From positions 66,318,921 to 66,382,920 of the forward strand of contig NC_077246.1 in assembly GCF_947179165.1 (NCBI RefSeq): a stretch of DNA of 64,000 nucleotides, written 5' to 3'. The notes beneath the pieces were generated by a model. It searched no databases. It was not told the origin of the DNA and saw only the letters and a list, made by a program, of their open reading frames with translations. Shown here piece after piece: positions 45,158 to 56,341 of this stretch (within the stretch, counting starts at the first letter, position 1; each line of letters starts with the position of its first letter). Origin of the DNA: Solanum dulcamara (Eukaryota; Streptophyta; Magnoliopsida; Solanales; Solanaceae). The position numbers and the translations under genes were made by a program.

Positions 45158-46456
45158 ATGGGTGTGAAACGCAAATTGACTGCTTCAGTAGAGGTGAAGT
45201 GTGGAAGACATTTAATTCATGATCTTTTTCACTCTATTACTCATTATGTACCCAACATTAGCCCTAATAGAGTCAATCGTTTTGAGATTCATCAAGGTGG
45301 AATCATAAAAGTTGGTTCGATAGTAAGTTGGAAATATTATGCCGGTAACAGCTTATTTCTTCACTTTCTCTCTCACTCATATCTATCATGTATGTATGAA
45401 ATACCCCTGAAATACTTACATTTTTTTACATTTAGGTGTGTTTGGTCTTTTTTTTAAAAAAAAAAAATTATGAAAAAGTTGTTTGACCTGTGTTTGATTA
45501 CCATAAATATTTTGCATAAAAAAAAACTCATTTCACTTGCATGCGAGGTGGGAGTTATTTTTTAACAATTATATCTTAACTTTTATTTTCATGTTATTTA
45601 TTCAGCTAACTTTAAGTCATACCAAACACAATATAATCATATTTATAGGCCTTCCAACCAATTGCTATATTTTCCACGTCAAATGTTCTTTTAGAATTGT
45701 GAAGGCGATTCCGTTTCAAGAAAAGCAGTAGAGAGTCTAATATTCACAAGTAGAGGTAATAAAATTGACTCATAAAAATATAATATATCAATAACTCTCT
45801 TGATCCGAACAATCTTTAACTCAATTCATTTAAAATTGGATTGATACATATAATTTAAATTAATTCATGAGGAATTTTATTAAATATTTTTAAAAAGATT
45901 TTCTTTTTTGATAATTTATATATAGATATAATAAAGAGGAATATATTTTTTCAGGGTACTTAATTAATAAATTAATTCTGCACAAAGCAAGAAAATTAAA
46001 AATTAGTATGAATTGGACGGGTTGAGTTATGACCCGTTCCTTAGCCCATTTCAGCACAACCCTTTCAATCCAAATAATAATGACCCGCCCATTTATTTAT
46101 TCAATTCATTTTGACTCATTTAAATTTAACTGAATACGTCTATTAGACACGGAATTAGGAGCTAACATCTCTTCTATTTTCTGATTCTAATGATTATAGA
46201 CGGAAAAATGAAGATTGCTAAGGAAGTTATTGAAGCTGTCGATCTTAAGAAGAAGTCAATTACTTGGAAAGTGATTGAAGGAGATCTGTTGGATTTGTAC
46301 AATTCCTTCACTATTATCTCATCCTTTGAACATGAGTGGACTATATGGACGTTAGCATATGAGAAGAAAACTGCAGCCACCCCAGACCCTCTTGTTTTCT
46401 TGGGTTATTTCATTGAATTGACCAAAGATATAGAGGGTTACTTCCTCAAAAAATAG
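45158..46456 (+). CDS. MLP-3: major-latex-protein-like protein (Bet v 1 superfamily), intact
   Basis: Exon 1 is 45158-45344 and exon 2 46200-46456, with a GTAACA donor and ATTATAG acceptor. Together they encode 147 aa with no stop or frameshift. It starts MGVKRKLTASVEVKCGRHLI, carries the glycine-containing loop QGGIIKVGSIVSWKY (about residues 46-60), the TWKVIEGDLL strand region and the C-terminal helix ending DIEGYFLKK. Length and motif order fit the MLP/kirola-like branch of the Bet v 1 superfamily. These are small cytosolic proteins that bind hydrophobic ligands and are often linked to fruit, latex or stress responses; the ligand here is unknown. The start is chosen because all copies begin MGVK after an A-rich leader. 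It is the only copy in the window free of a coding lesion. Whether it is expressed cannot be read from sequence. Confidence 0.9.
45345..46199 (+). other. MLP-3 intron (855 bp) with dispersed repeat
   Basis: GT...AG phase-1 intron. The segment about 45960-46140 is the inverted counterpart of 35940-36110, so a small repeat of unknown class sits just before the acceptor. Confidence 0.75.
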
Positions 46457-46659
46457 AAAATTGATGTCCAATTACCCTGTACAAAAATGTGTGCGCGCGC
46501 GCACTTGTGTGACGAATATTTGCAATATTGGCTAGTTCTAGCTAGCGTATGAAATAAATAATTAATATTGTGTTTGAAGAGCATGTTATATATGCTACTC
46601 TAGCTATCTTCTAATTAAGGGTTGCTATATGTAAGTAAGATTCCGTCGAAGAATGTCGA

Positions 46660-48057
46660 CGTAGATGTGATTGACCAGAAGACCCGGAATCAACTATGAA
46701 GAAACATATTCACCTGTTATAGATGAAATAACATTTTGATATCTCATCAGTCTAGCTGTACATAAAAATCTTGATATACATCTAATGGATGTAGTTAAAG
46801 CTTACCTTTATGGTTTACTTGATAATGAAATTTACATGAAAATTTCAGAAGGATTAAAATTGACTGAAGCATGTAAAAAGTCTCGGAAAATGTACTTAAT
46901 AAAACTACAAAGATTATTATACGGTCTGAAATAATCAGGGCGTATGTGGTATAATCGCCTTAGTGAGTACTTAATAAATGAAGGCTATATAAATGATGTT
47001 ATTTGTCCATGCATTTTTATTAAGAAAACGGGAACAGAGTTTGTTATACTCGCCGTTTATGTTGACGACATAAATCTCATTGGAACCCCTGAAGAGGTCC
47101 AAAAGACGTTGAGTATCTAAAGAAAGAATTTGAGATGAAAGATCTCAAAAAATAAAACTTTGTCTAGGTCTGCAAATTGAACATTTAGTAGATGGGGTTT
47201 TTGTCCATCAATATACCTACACTGAAATTTTTTTAAAAAGATTTTACATGGACAAAGCACATCCATTAAGTACTCCAATGATTGTTCGATCACTTGAAGT
47301 GGAAAATGATCAATTTCGACCTCCAGAAGAGGGTGAAGAACTGCTTGGCCCTGAAGTACCATATCTCAATGCTATTGATGCACTTATGTACCTTGCCAAT
47401 GTAACCAGGCCTGATATAACATTCTCTGTTAATTTGCTGGCAAGGTATAGTTTATCCCCAACGCGAAGGCATTGGAACGGTATCAAATATATTTTGCGAT
47501 ACCTGAAGGGTACTATTGATATGAGTTTGTTTTATACTAATAAAGGTTGCACAGACCTTATTGGTTATGCACATGCAGGTTATTTATCAGACTCACATAA
47601 AGCTCGATCTCAGACAGGCTATCAATTTACACACGGAGGGACTGCTATATCATGGCGATCTACAAAGCAGTCCATTATTGCTACTTCTTCAAATCATGCT
47701 GAAATAATAGCAATTCATGAAGCAAGTAGAGAATGTGTGTGGTTGAGATCGATGATACAGTTCATTAAAGAAAGATGCGGTCTGGAAAATGATGTTAAAG
47801 TACCCACAATTATATTTGAAGACAATGTCGCGTGCATAGCTCAATTGAAAGGTGGCTTCATAAAAGGAGACCGAACGAAACATATTTCACCAAAATTATT
47901 CTTCACACATGATCTACAGAAGAATAGTAATATCGATGTACAACAAGTTCGTTCAAGTGATAATCTTGCAGATTTATTCACAAAGGCATTACCAACATCA
48001 ACTTTTGAGAAGTTAAGATATAAGGTTGGAATGCGTCGTCTCCAAAATATCAAATGA
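46660..48057 (+). pseudogene. copia reverse transcriptase-RNase H remnant
   Basis: The first part has stops and shifts but shows RRPGINYEETYSPV, KLQRLLYGLK and the YVDD catalytic motif at 47058-47069. The 269-codon open stretch 47248-48057 covers the connection and RNase H domains: YLNAIDALMYLANVTRPDI, the RNase H acidic region SWRSTKQSIIATSSNHAEII (Glu kept), FEDNVACI, and the C-terminal DNLADLFTKALPTSTFEKL, all usual for plant copia. A usual first RNase H Asp block (GYxDADW) reads GYAHAGY here, so a catalytic Asp is lost. Confidence 0.88.
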
Positions 48058-48326
48058 AGTTTTCATCAGGGGGAGTAAAATACGCGCTGCACTCTTTTTT
48101 CCTTAACCATGGTTTTGTCCCACTGGGTTTTCCTAATAAGGTTTTTAATGAGGCAGCATTCAAGGCGTATTACCAGTTATGTGTACTCTTTTTTCCTTCA
48201 CTAGACTTTTTTCCACTGAGTTTTTTTTTTACTAGTAAGGTTTCAACGAGGCTCAACATCTATGGGTGTTCAGGATATTTATTCTTTCATTAGAATTTTG
48301 TTTTTACGTGGACACCCAAGGAAGAG

Positions 48327-48545
48327 TGTTAGCAGCCAAGTAGGTGGCTATCCACTTGCAACAATATTTAATTAAGTTGGGCCCACATTCTATTATTTTA
48401 TTTCATATTTATGGCTATAAATAAGCCAATTGCAATGTTAAAACACACCATTTTTCTAAAACATTATTTCTCTCCCCAATTCTTCTTTTCTTTCAGTATC
48501 TTTCTGTCTAATTAATTAATAGCATTAGTATATTATTCATAACAA
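48327..48545 (+). repeat. copia 3' LTR (about 219 bp)
   Basis: Begins TGTTAGCAGCCAAG after a purine tract (GGAAGAG). Contains TATAAATAAGCC at about 48417, the probable promoter box. The end near 48545 (CATAACA) is an estimate. Confidence 0.7.
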
Positions 48546-49158
48546 TGGAGATGTTATTGTTATTATTGCTACGGAAGACTTATAAGCTATATTATTAATA
48601 TATAAATCATGCCTTAATTAGCCTAATCCCCACCATGATAGTGGTTGGAAAAAAGGACACTAATCTAGTTGAGCTAGGTAACTAGATTAAGATTAGTGAC
48701 CAAGTTTAGTCTAATCCCCACCGTGATAGAATTTCTTTAAAATGACTCAAAGTTTTATTGCACAATCTATCAAATTCATTAATCTCAGACTTTGCTAAGT
48801 ATGGCAGTGTATTGAAAATAAAAAACAGAAGCTATGCAGGTTACATTTATCTTTTTCTTATTTCTTATACTAAAAATAATTATTTTCTCCTTGTTCATTT
48901 TAATAATTAAGAGAAATTTATTGTTATTTTTAATATTATTTTTATTATAAATAACTATATAAAGTAATAGCAGTCAAATTTATATACCAAAAAATAATTA
49001 ATAATGTTAATTTAGGAAAATAAATCCCTAATAACATATTGCATAAATTTCCTTTTCAATATTCTACGTTTATGATATTTCTTTAATTCTTCGAAAAGTT
49101 GTTTTGTTTTAAATTGCAGTAGGAAAAGAGTAAAATGAGGAGGGAATTACAAGGTGGA
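48546..49158. other. AT-rich spacer
   Basis: It holds an imperfect inverted/direct repeat of TAGTCTAATCCCCACCGTGATAG and a related block (48624-48645 and 48711-48731), but no gene or element end I can identify. Confidence 0.45.
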
Positions 49159-49869
49159 TGTCACACCCCGAAAAAGTACCCTAGGCGTGGCCGACACTCA
49201 GAAACTATGGCTAGTCCCCAAGTGAACCACTTGGCCTGTTCACACATTCATTCAATCAACACTCTATCAGAGGAAGACTTAACTCTTCAAGAAATAACTC
49301 AACACGATAATCAAACAGATAACTTATAGAATAAGGCCAAAAGCCAACAATCTATCTAATCGAACCAACAAGACTAATATGAATGAAACTAGCCAAAAGA
49401 CAATATCCAATCAACAATCTAGTCTATAAAGCCTCTATCAACAGTCTACGTGGTGCCAATGATAGGTTCATGGCTACCTTAATCAAAATAAAAGTAAAAG
49501 TCTTAACTCTAAAGCTAGATGATAAAAGAGTGGTATCCTCCGAAAGCAAGGAGGACTCACCAATAAGTTGGAATGTGGAAACAATCTTCAATGGTGCACA
49601 TATTGATGATCATTAATACATGTCCCTGGATTATTCAATGAAGCGGGCCCAAATGGACGTCAATACGTGGAATGTACGAGTATGTAATATGGCAGAGTGA
49701 AACATGCGTAAGGTAGAATAACATCAACTCAAGTAACTCAATCAAGAGTAAGGAACTCAATTAGAATATCATAAGTCTAAAGCAAGAGTAAGGTATAGAC
49801 AGAGACCAATCATATACAATCCAATCTAATCCAATCAGAGTACTATCAAGACCTATATAGGAGTTTCTC

Positions 49870-52335
49870 TATCATGCCCTGGGAGGGTACCCTAGGCGCA
49901 ATCGGCACTCGAAAGCCATTTCTGGCCTTCAAGCGAACCACCTGATTCAGTCACACTAACATTTATTCACATTCTCTCAAAGGAGGGTTCAATCATAACA
50001 TACTATTCACAATATGGGGGCCGAAGGCCAAACATTATCAACTCAACAAAACAAGTATAATAGGACTCCTCAAGGTAACAGTCCAACCTCCCCACACTCT
50101 AGTCTATAAAGCCTCTATCAAAGTCTAGGAGGTGCCAATGACAAGCCTATGGCTACCAACAATAAAAATAAGGAGACAACACGAAACTATACAGGGAGCT
50201 CAAGATCTTCCGAAAGCTAGGAGGACTCACCACATAGCTGGAAGTGTGTAGATAATCAACGGTGCGCTGGTTGATGATCTCTGGTACCTGTCTTTGCATT
50301 ATGAAATGATGCAGGACAAATGGCGTCAGTATGTGGACTGTACGAATATGTAAAATGGCCGGATGAAACAAACATCAAGAAAACATCAATATCAACTCAG
50401 GATCTCAACTCATACACACATGACAACTCACTCTAGTGTCTTAAGTCTAACAAGAATAGTTTAGACAAGACCACATCACAATCCACTCAACTCAACTGAC
50501 TCAGAGCACTATGAAGACCTAAATGGGAGTTTCTCTTATCCGACAACTATCCCCTATGAGCTAGTGATAGTACAATAATCAGACGTTGTTGCCATATCCA
50601 TCTATACCTTGCCAGGGCATGAATGCCTCCCTAATCATGGATACCATTGATTAGTCAAGTCCTATCATTTCAGGACAATGAAAATGGGAAACATCCGACT
50701 TTAACGGTTCGATCCCACGGGAAGCAACCGACTTCAACGATTCCATCCCTACCTACATTGGCAGTGTAGTTTCTAGGGTTCATGTATGGACTGTACTCTT
50801 ACCCGCTTTGGTGCTCGATACTCCTTCCATGACTCCATGCTCATAAAACTCCCTCCAATCATCTCAAACAAGCCCTCACGGCTAGTTTCATGTGGAACAT
50901 TGCCAACTCATCAACTCTATTCTCATTTCAACTCAATTAAGTCATAATGCCAAGTCTCATTTGGGACCTTGTCCACTCATCAATTTTATCCTCCAATCAA
51001 CTCAATCAAGCCTCATTTAGATAAGCATTTATGACATCTCCTCAAGACTCATCACAACTCTATGGCTTTAGCCCAATAATTCAAGTAGAATAACACATTT
51101 AAGGAAATTGATGTATGCAACATAATCACATGGTAAAAGGGATCAACAAAACATATTAACAAGTCATCTCCATCAACTCATACTAACATGAAGGTTTTTA
51201 GGAACTTCTTAGCTCAACAACATCAACACAAACAAAGTCAAATTAATAGGAGACAAAACTCATTCAAACATAAACCATACCAAGAAACTCCATTCTCATG
51301 GACCTCTAACCTCAAAGTAAGAGTAGGGAACATGGGTGGACTCAACTCCTGTTTTAAATAGCCTTACATACCTTAGTGAAAACTTGAAGAAAACCTTGAT
51401 GATGGGTCTTCAATGGAAACTCGAATCTTGAAACTCTTGGAAGCAATTCCTTGTTAGAAATGGAGAAGAAGAAGAAGAGAGAGAGAGGGAGAGAGAGACT
51501 CCTAGGGCTTTTAGAGAGAGAGAGGGGATGCAAATTGTGGTCCCAAAATGCCTAAGGATGATACATATATAATTTGGGACAATTCCCAAATTTCCCCTTC
51601 TCAAAAGTTCTAAAAAATAGGCAAAAATGCTCCTGGCGCGATAGTGGCGCATCACGCCATTGCAGCACCAGGCCGATTACGCCTAAAACCTGCACACCTG
51701 TTAGTGGCGCGCTGCGCCAAGGACCAAACTACTGAGGCACATTCTTGGTGCGATAGTGGCGCGTCGCGCCCTTATATAGCCAAGGCCATATTTTCTGGGT
51801 TCTGGAATTTGGCTTGAAAAACCCTGCACATCTCATAGTGGTGCGCCGCGCCAGGACCATACTATTGAGGCATGTTTTTGGAGCGATAGTGGTGCATCGC
51901 GCCACTAGGGCGCCAAGCCTATTTTTCCATAAATTTCAACCCAGGCCTAAAATCCCTATCGTGCTAGTTTGTCTTAGGGTCGTCATATTTTTTGACTCCG
52001 AACTCTAAAATTTACGTTCTTAGTGGCATTGGAAAGAAGACTCGACGACCTTTAATTTAATAGGTCATGGGTCACCCATATTGTCATCTTTAAAAAGATA
52101 GGGTCGTTAGAAGTCGACCCCTTTAACGAACTCATTCAAAAACTTAGCCACGACGAACTGTTTTGGACTTAGCTTGGTCCTAGGGTTCCTTTGTGACCTC
52201 ACATCACATCCAACACTCTTCAATTACTCAGGGGCTCATCTTAACTCAAGCATATGCTTCACAATAAATGAGTTCGACCTTACTCATATACAAGAAAGGT
52301 CCAAATCTTAGGGAAATATTTTTAGGGGTGTTACA
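49870..52335 (-). repeat. gypsy 3' LTR (2466 bp)
   Basis: On the minus strand it begins TGTAACACCCC at 52335 and ends GGCATGATA at 49870. It carries a TATA-like ATTATATATGTATC at about 51562-51575, GA-rich tracts (51460-51530), and GGCGCxATAGTGGCGC palindromic blocks at 51632-51910. The GTATGTAAGG splice-like site is at 51371-51362. Confidence 0.92.
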
Positions 52336-52351
52336 TTATCTTCCCCTTGGG
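52336..52351 (-). promoter_or_regulatory. gypsy polypurine tract
   Basis: Reads CCAAGGGGAAGATAA on the minus strand, immediately before the 3' LTR start, as needed for plus-strand DNA priming. Confidence 0.8.
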
Positions 52352-52446
52352 ATCATTCTTCCTCGAATCACGAGTAACCAAGAATGGACTCAGGGTGCAA
52401 ATCACAATCAAAATTCAGTCATTCAACCAATCAAATTCTCAAACAA

Positions 52447-54147
52447 TTACCAATCAAACTCAAAATGCACAAACGAATTCAAGTCAAGGAAATAGACATT
52501 ACCTTCAACATTCTCATCGGTAGGCACGAATAGATATGGATATTTAGATTTCATGGCTTCCTCCGCTTCCCATATGGCTTCCTCAACAAATTGGTTTCTC
52601 CACAGGACTTTGACTGAGGCGACCTCTTTGTTCCTCAATTTGAGAATTTGGCGATCAAGAATTTGGACCGGAACCTCTTCATAGGATAAGCTATCCTTAA
52701 CTCCAATACTATCAATGGGGACTACCAATGAGGGATCGCCCAATCACTTTTTCAACATCAAAACGTGGAACACCGGATAAATAGAGGTTAGCTCTGAGGG
52801 TAACTCCAACTCATAGGCAACACACCCAATCCATCTTGAAATCTGGTAAAAAGCGATATATCGAGGAATAAGCTTCCCCTTCCTTCCAAACCTCATGACG
52901 CCCTTCATGGGTGACACCTTCAGGTATACCCAATCACCCACCTCAAACTCTAAGTCTCTTCTCCTTACATTGGTGTAAGATTTTTGGTGGCTTTGGGCTG
53001 TCTTTAGCCTATCTTGAATGACTCTCACCTTCTTCATGGCTTGATGAAAAAGGTCGGGCCCAATCAATTCGGCTTCACCAACTTCAAACCACCCAATGGG
53101 CGATCTACACCTCCTCCCATACAAGGCTTCATACAGAGCCATTTGAATGCTTGCATGATAGCTATTGTTATATGCAAACTCTATGAGAGGTAAGTGATCA
53201 TCCCAATTTCCCTTGAAGTCAAGCACAAATGCCCTCAACATATCCTCCAATGTCTGGATGGTGCGCTCTTCCTGGCCATCTGTCTGGGAATGGAAAGTCG
53301 TACTCAAGTTCACCTTTGAACCTAGTCCCTTCTGAAAGGATTTCCAAAATTGGGAAGTGAATTGACTTCCTCTGTCTGAGATGATAGACAAGGGAACCCC
53401 ATGCATTTTGACGATCTTTTGAATGTAAACCTTTGCATAATCTTCTGCGGTGTCAATAGTCTTAACCGCTAAGAAGTGAGATAATTTCGTCATCCTATCT
53501 ACAATTACCCAAATCAAATTGTGTTACTTTCGGGACTTTGGCAAACCAGTGATAAAGTCCATGTTGATCATCTCCCACTTCCATTCCGGAATTTCTATGT
53601 TTTGGGCTAAACCACATAGCCTCTAATGCTCAACTTTTACCTGTTGGCAATTCGGGCACTTGGAAATGAATCCCGCAATATCTCTCTTCATCCCACTCCA
53701 CCAATAGACTTCCCTCAAGTCATGATACAATTTCATAGAATCGGGATGGATAGAGTATCTGGAACTATGTGCTTCAGCCATAATCCTTCCTCGAACACCA
53801 TCGACATCTGGCACACACAATCTGTTTTGGTATCTCAACACACCATCTCCCCCTTTGGTGAAAACCATCACCCCTTGTTTGTGAACAACTTCCTTCAATT
53901 GAAGGAGGACGGGATCCTGATCTTGTTTCTCCTTTACCTCTGCCACAAAGGACGATGTAGACCCATCTCGAACGTTTACTCCACCTTCATTGTTCTCTTC
54001 GAGTCGAACTCCCAATCGGGCTAACCTATGTACCTCATTCGCCAATTCCCTCCTTCCCTCCTCCACATGGGCAGTGCTATCCATAGACAACCTGCTAAGA
54101 GCATCAACAACAACATTAGCTTTACCTGAATGGTAGAGGATGCTCAT
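52447..54147 (-). pseudogene. gypsy integrase with chromodomain-like tail, interrupted
   Basis: In minus-strand order: a SILYHSGKANVVVDALSRL linker (54147 onward), the H2C2 zinc-binding region ending SKCPNCQQVKVEH, a stop at 53623, and the [12 protein letters not shown] segment with the first catalytic Asp. A stop at 53518 follows, then the core with ISDRGSQFTSQFW (second Asp) and TDGQEERTIQTLEDMLRAF (catalytic Glu), ending at 52744. After another stop comes the tail VPVQILDRQILKLRNKEV...VLWRNQFVEEAIWEAEE, which resembles the chromodomain of Tekay-type integrases. Such domains guide insertion to heterochromatin. The catalytic D, D and E are all visible, so inactivation comes from the stops. 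Confidence 0.9.
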
Positions 54148-54201
54148 ATCGTAGTCCTTGAGTAGCTCGAGCCATCTCCATTGCCTCAGGTTGAGTTCCT
54201 T

Positions 54202-55470
54202 CTAGCTGAAGACATATTGCAAGCTCTTGTGATCAGTGAATACATCAACATGCACTCCATATAAGTAGTGGAGCCAAATTTTAAGCGCAAACACCACAGC
54301 TGTCAGTTCAAGGGCATGAGTTGGGTAGTTCCTCTCATGAACCTTAAGATGTCTGGAAGCATAAGCTATCACTTTCCCCTTCTGCATCAGCACACAACCC
54401 AAACCAATTTTGGATGCATCACAGTAGACCACAAAGCCCTCTGTTCCGTCGGGCAAGGTCAGGGTAGGAGCAGTGGTTAGCTTGGCCTTCAGTTTCTAGA
54501 ATCTCTCCTCACAAGCATCAGACCATTGAAACTTAGCCTTGTTTTGGGTCAGCTTAGTCAATGGTGATGATATGGATGAGAATCCCTCTACAAACCTTCG
54601 ATAATACCCGGCCAAACCCAAGAAGCTTCTTATCTCCGTCGGGGATGTGGGTCTGGGCTAATTCTTCACAGCTTCAATCTTCTGAGCGTCAACCTGAATA
54701 CCATCTCCAGATATAATGTGGCCTAGGAAGGCCACTGATGCAAGCCAAAATTCACATTTAGAGAACTTTGCATACAATACCTGGTCTCTCAAAGTTTGTA
54801 AAATAACTCTAAGATGATAGGCGTGCTCCTCTTCATTCTTGGAGTAGACCAGAATATCATCTATGAATACAATCACAAACATATCAAGATATGGCTTAAA
54901 CACTCGGTTCATGAGATCCATGAAAGCTGCAGAGGTATTTGTCAACCCAAAGGACATGACCAAAAATTCAAAGTGGACATAACGAGTCTGAAAAGCGGTC
55001 TTCAGAATATCACACTCCCTCACCTTCAACTGATGGTAGCCGGATCTCAGGTCTATCTTTGAGAAATAAGTGGGACCCTGAAGTTGATCAAATAAGTCAT
55101 CTATTCTGAGGAGAGGGTACTTATTCTTTATGGTGACCTTGTTTAGCTGCCTATAATCGATGCACATTCTAAGGGACCCATCTTTCTTTCGCACAAATAG
55201 GATGGGAACACCCCATGGTGAGACGCTCGGCCTAATGAATCCCTTATCTAACAAGTATTTCAACTGCTCTTTCAACTCTTTCAACTCAGCCGGAGCCATT
55301 CTATATGGAGGGATTGAGATAGGCTGGGTATCAGGAAGAATATCAATCCCGAAGTTAATCTCCCTATCAGGAGGGACTCCAGGCAGATCTTTGGAAAAGA
55401 TGTCGGGAAACTCATTGACAACCGGGACCAACTCGAGAGATGGATACTCAACATTGCCATTTTTCACTCA
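54202..55470 (-). pseudogene. gypsy reverse transcriptase-RNase H, interrupted
   Basis: RT runs from [18 protein letters not shown] through [33 protein letters not shown], the [19 protein letters not shown] [10 protein letters not shown], to the catalytic FIDDIL (codons at 54867-54850). It closes at a stop at 54658, then LGLAGYYRRFVEGFS and a stop at 54496-54498. RNase H follows with [12 protein letters not shown] (Asp), [12 protein letters not shown] (Glu) and [10 protein letters not shown] (Asp), ending in a stop at 54202. It also begins just after an in-frame TGA at 55468-55470. The frame is otherwise continuous. Confidence 0.92.
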
Positions 55471-55640
55471 AACAATGTGATAGATACACCCTTTTGAAAT
55501 AAACTTCCTGGCCCTAAGGTAGAAATAAACTTACCTTTAGGCATAACAAGACTACCCTTCCACTCTATGATAGCTTCATTCGAGAATTTGAACTTAACAA
55601 TCCTAGTCCTACAATCGATAGAGGCATAATAGACATAAAG

Positions 55641-55916
55641 CTAGTCCATGCCAAGGATCACATCAAAATCGACCATGTCCAACTCAATTAAGTCAGTCAA
55701 GGTGTCTTTGTGATGGATTGACACCGTGCAATATCTATAGACTCTCTCAGCTAAGATAGAATCACCGATAGGAGTAGCTACGCAAAAAGGCTCACAAAGA
55801 TATTCAGGAACTTTATTGAATTTACTAGCCACATAAGGAGTCACAAAAGATAGGGTGGCACCCGGATCCATCAATACATAACAATCAAGAGAAGAGACTC
55901 GAATCATACCTGTCAC
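55641..55916 (-). pseudogene. gypsy aspartic protease, interrupted
   Basis: About 92 codons with the active-site block VLMDPGATLSFVTPYVA and the closing LDMVDFDVILGMD characteristic of plant gypsy proteases. The Asp of the DxG triad is kept. A TAG at 55641-55643 breaks the run into the conserved WL-type continuation. Confidence 0.88.
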
Positions 55917-56341
55917 GACGTTTGGAGAGTTCTCCTGATCTTAACGACTACCCATGGCATATAGGCGGTTTGTACCTCCACTCATACCTGAAGTAGTGCC
56001 CCCCTGATTACTCCTAGCCGATGGTACAGTGGTAGAATGCTGGACTCTGTTTCCCCCTATTAGACACTCCCTCCGAAAATAGTCCATTTGGCTGTATTTA
56101 TAATAACCAACCATTATCGCTCTGCATTTTCCAAGTAAAGACTACCATACTTGCCGCATAGTGGCTTTCCCCTCGAACCTTGACTTACACTGGCTTGGGA
56201 TTGAGAACCCTGGGGTCTGAAATTCTAGCGACTTTATCCCTGCCGATCGTACCTATTCTGCGGCATAGGTGCACTGGCAGTGGATGAGGCATAGTTGGAA
56301 GTCCTCTTCTGAAAGAAGGACCTGTTGCCCTTGTTTTGCCT

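Larger units (their letters stand above)
46635..48545 (+). mobile_element. 5'-truncated Ty1/copia element in the 3' flank of MLP-3
   Basis: MLP 3'-flank homology stops at about 46635 (ATATGTAAG), and the next bases already encode copia reverse transcriptase. The element continues through RNase H, a non-coding tail shared with the copia at 35130-35300, and one 3' LTR from 48327. The LTR starts TGTTAGCAGCCAAG and appears to end near 48545; no TSD could be set. Loss of everything 5' of the RT could be a deletion or an unusual truncated insertion. Confidence 0.75.
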
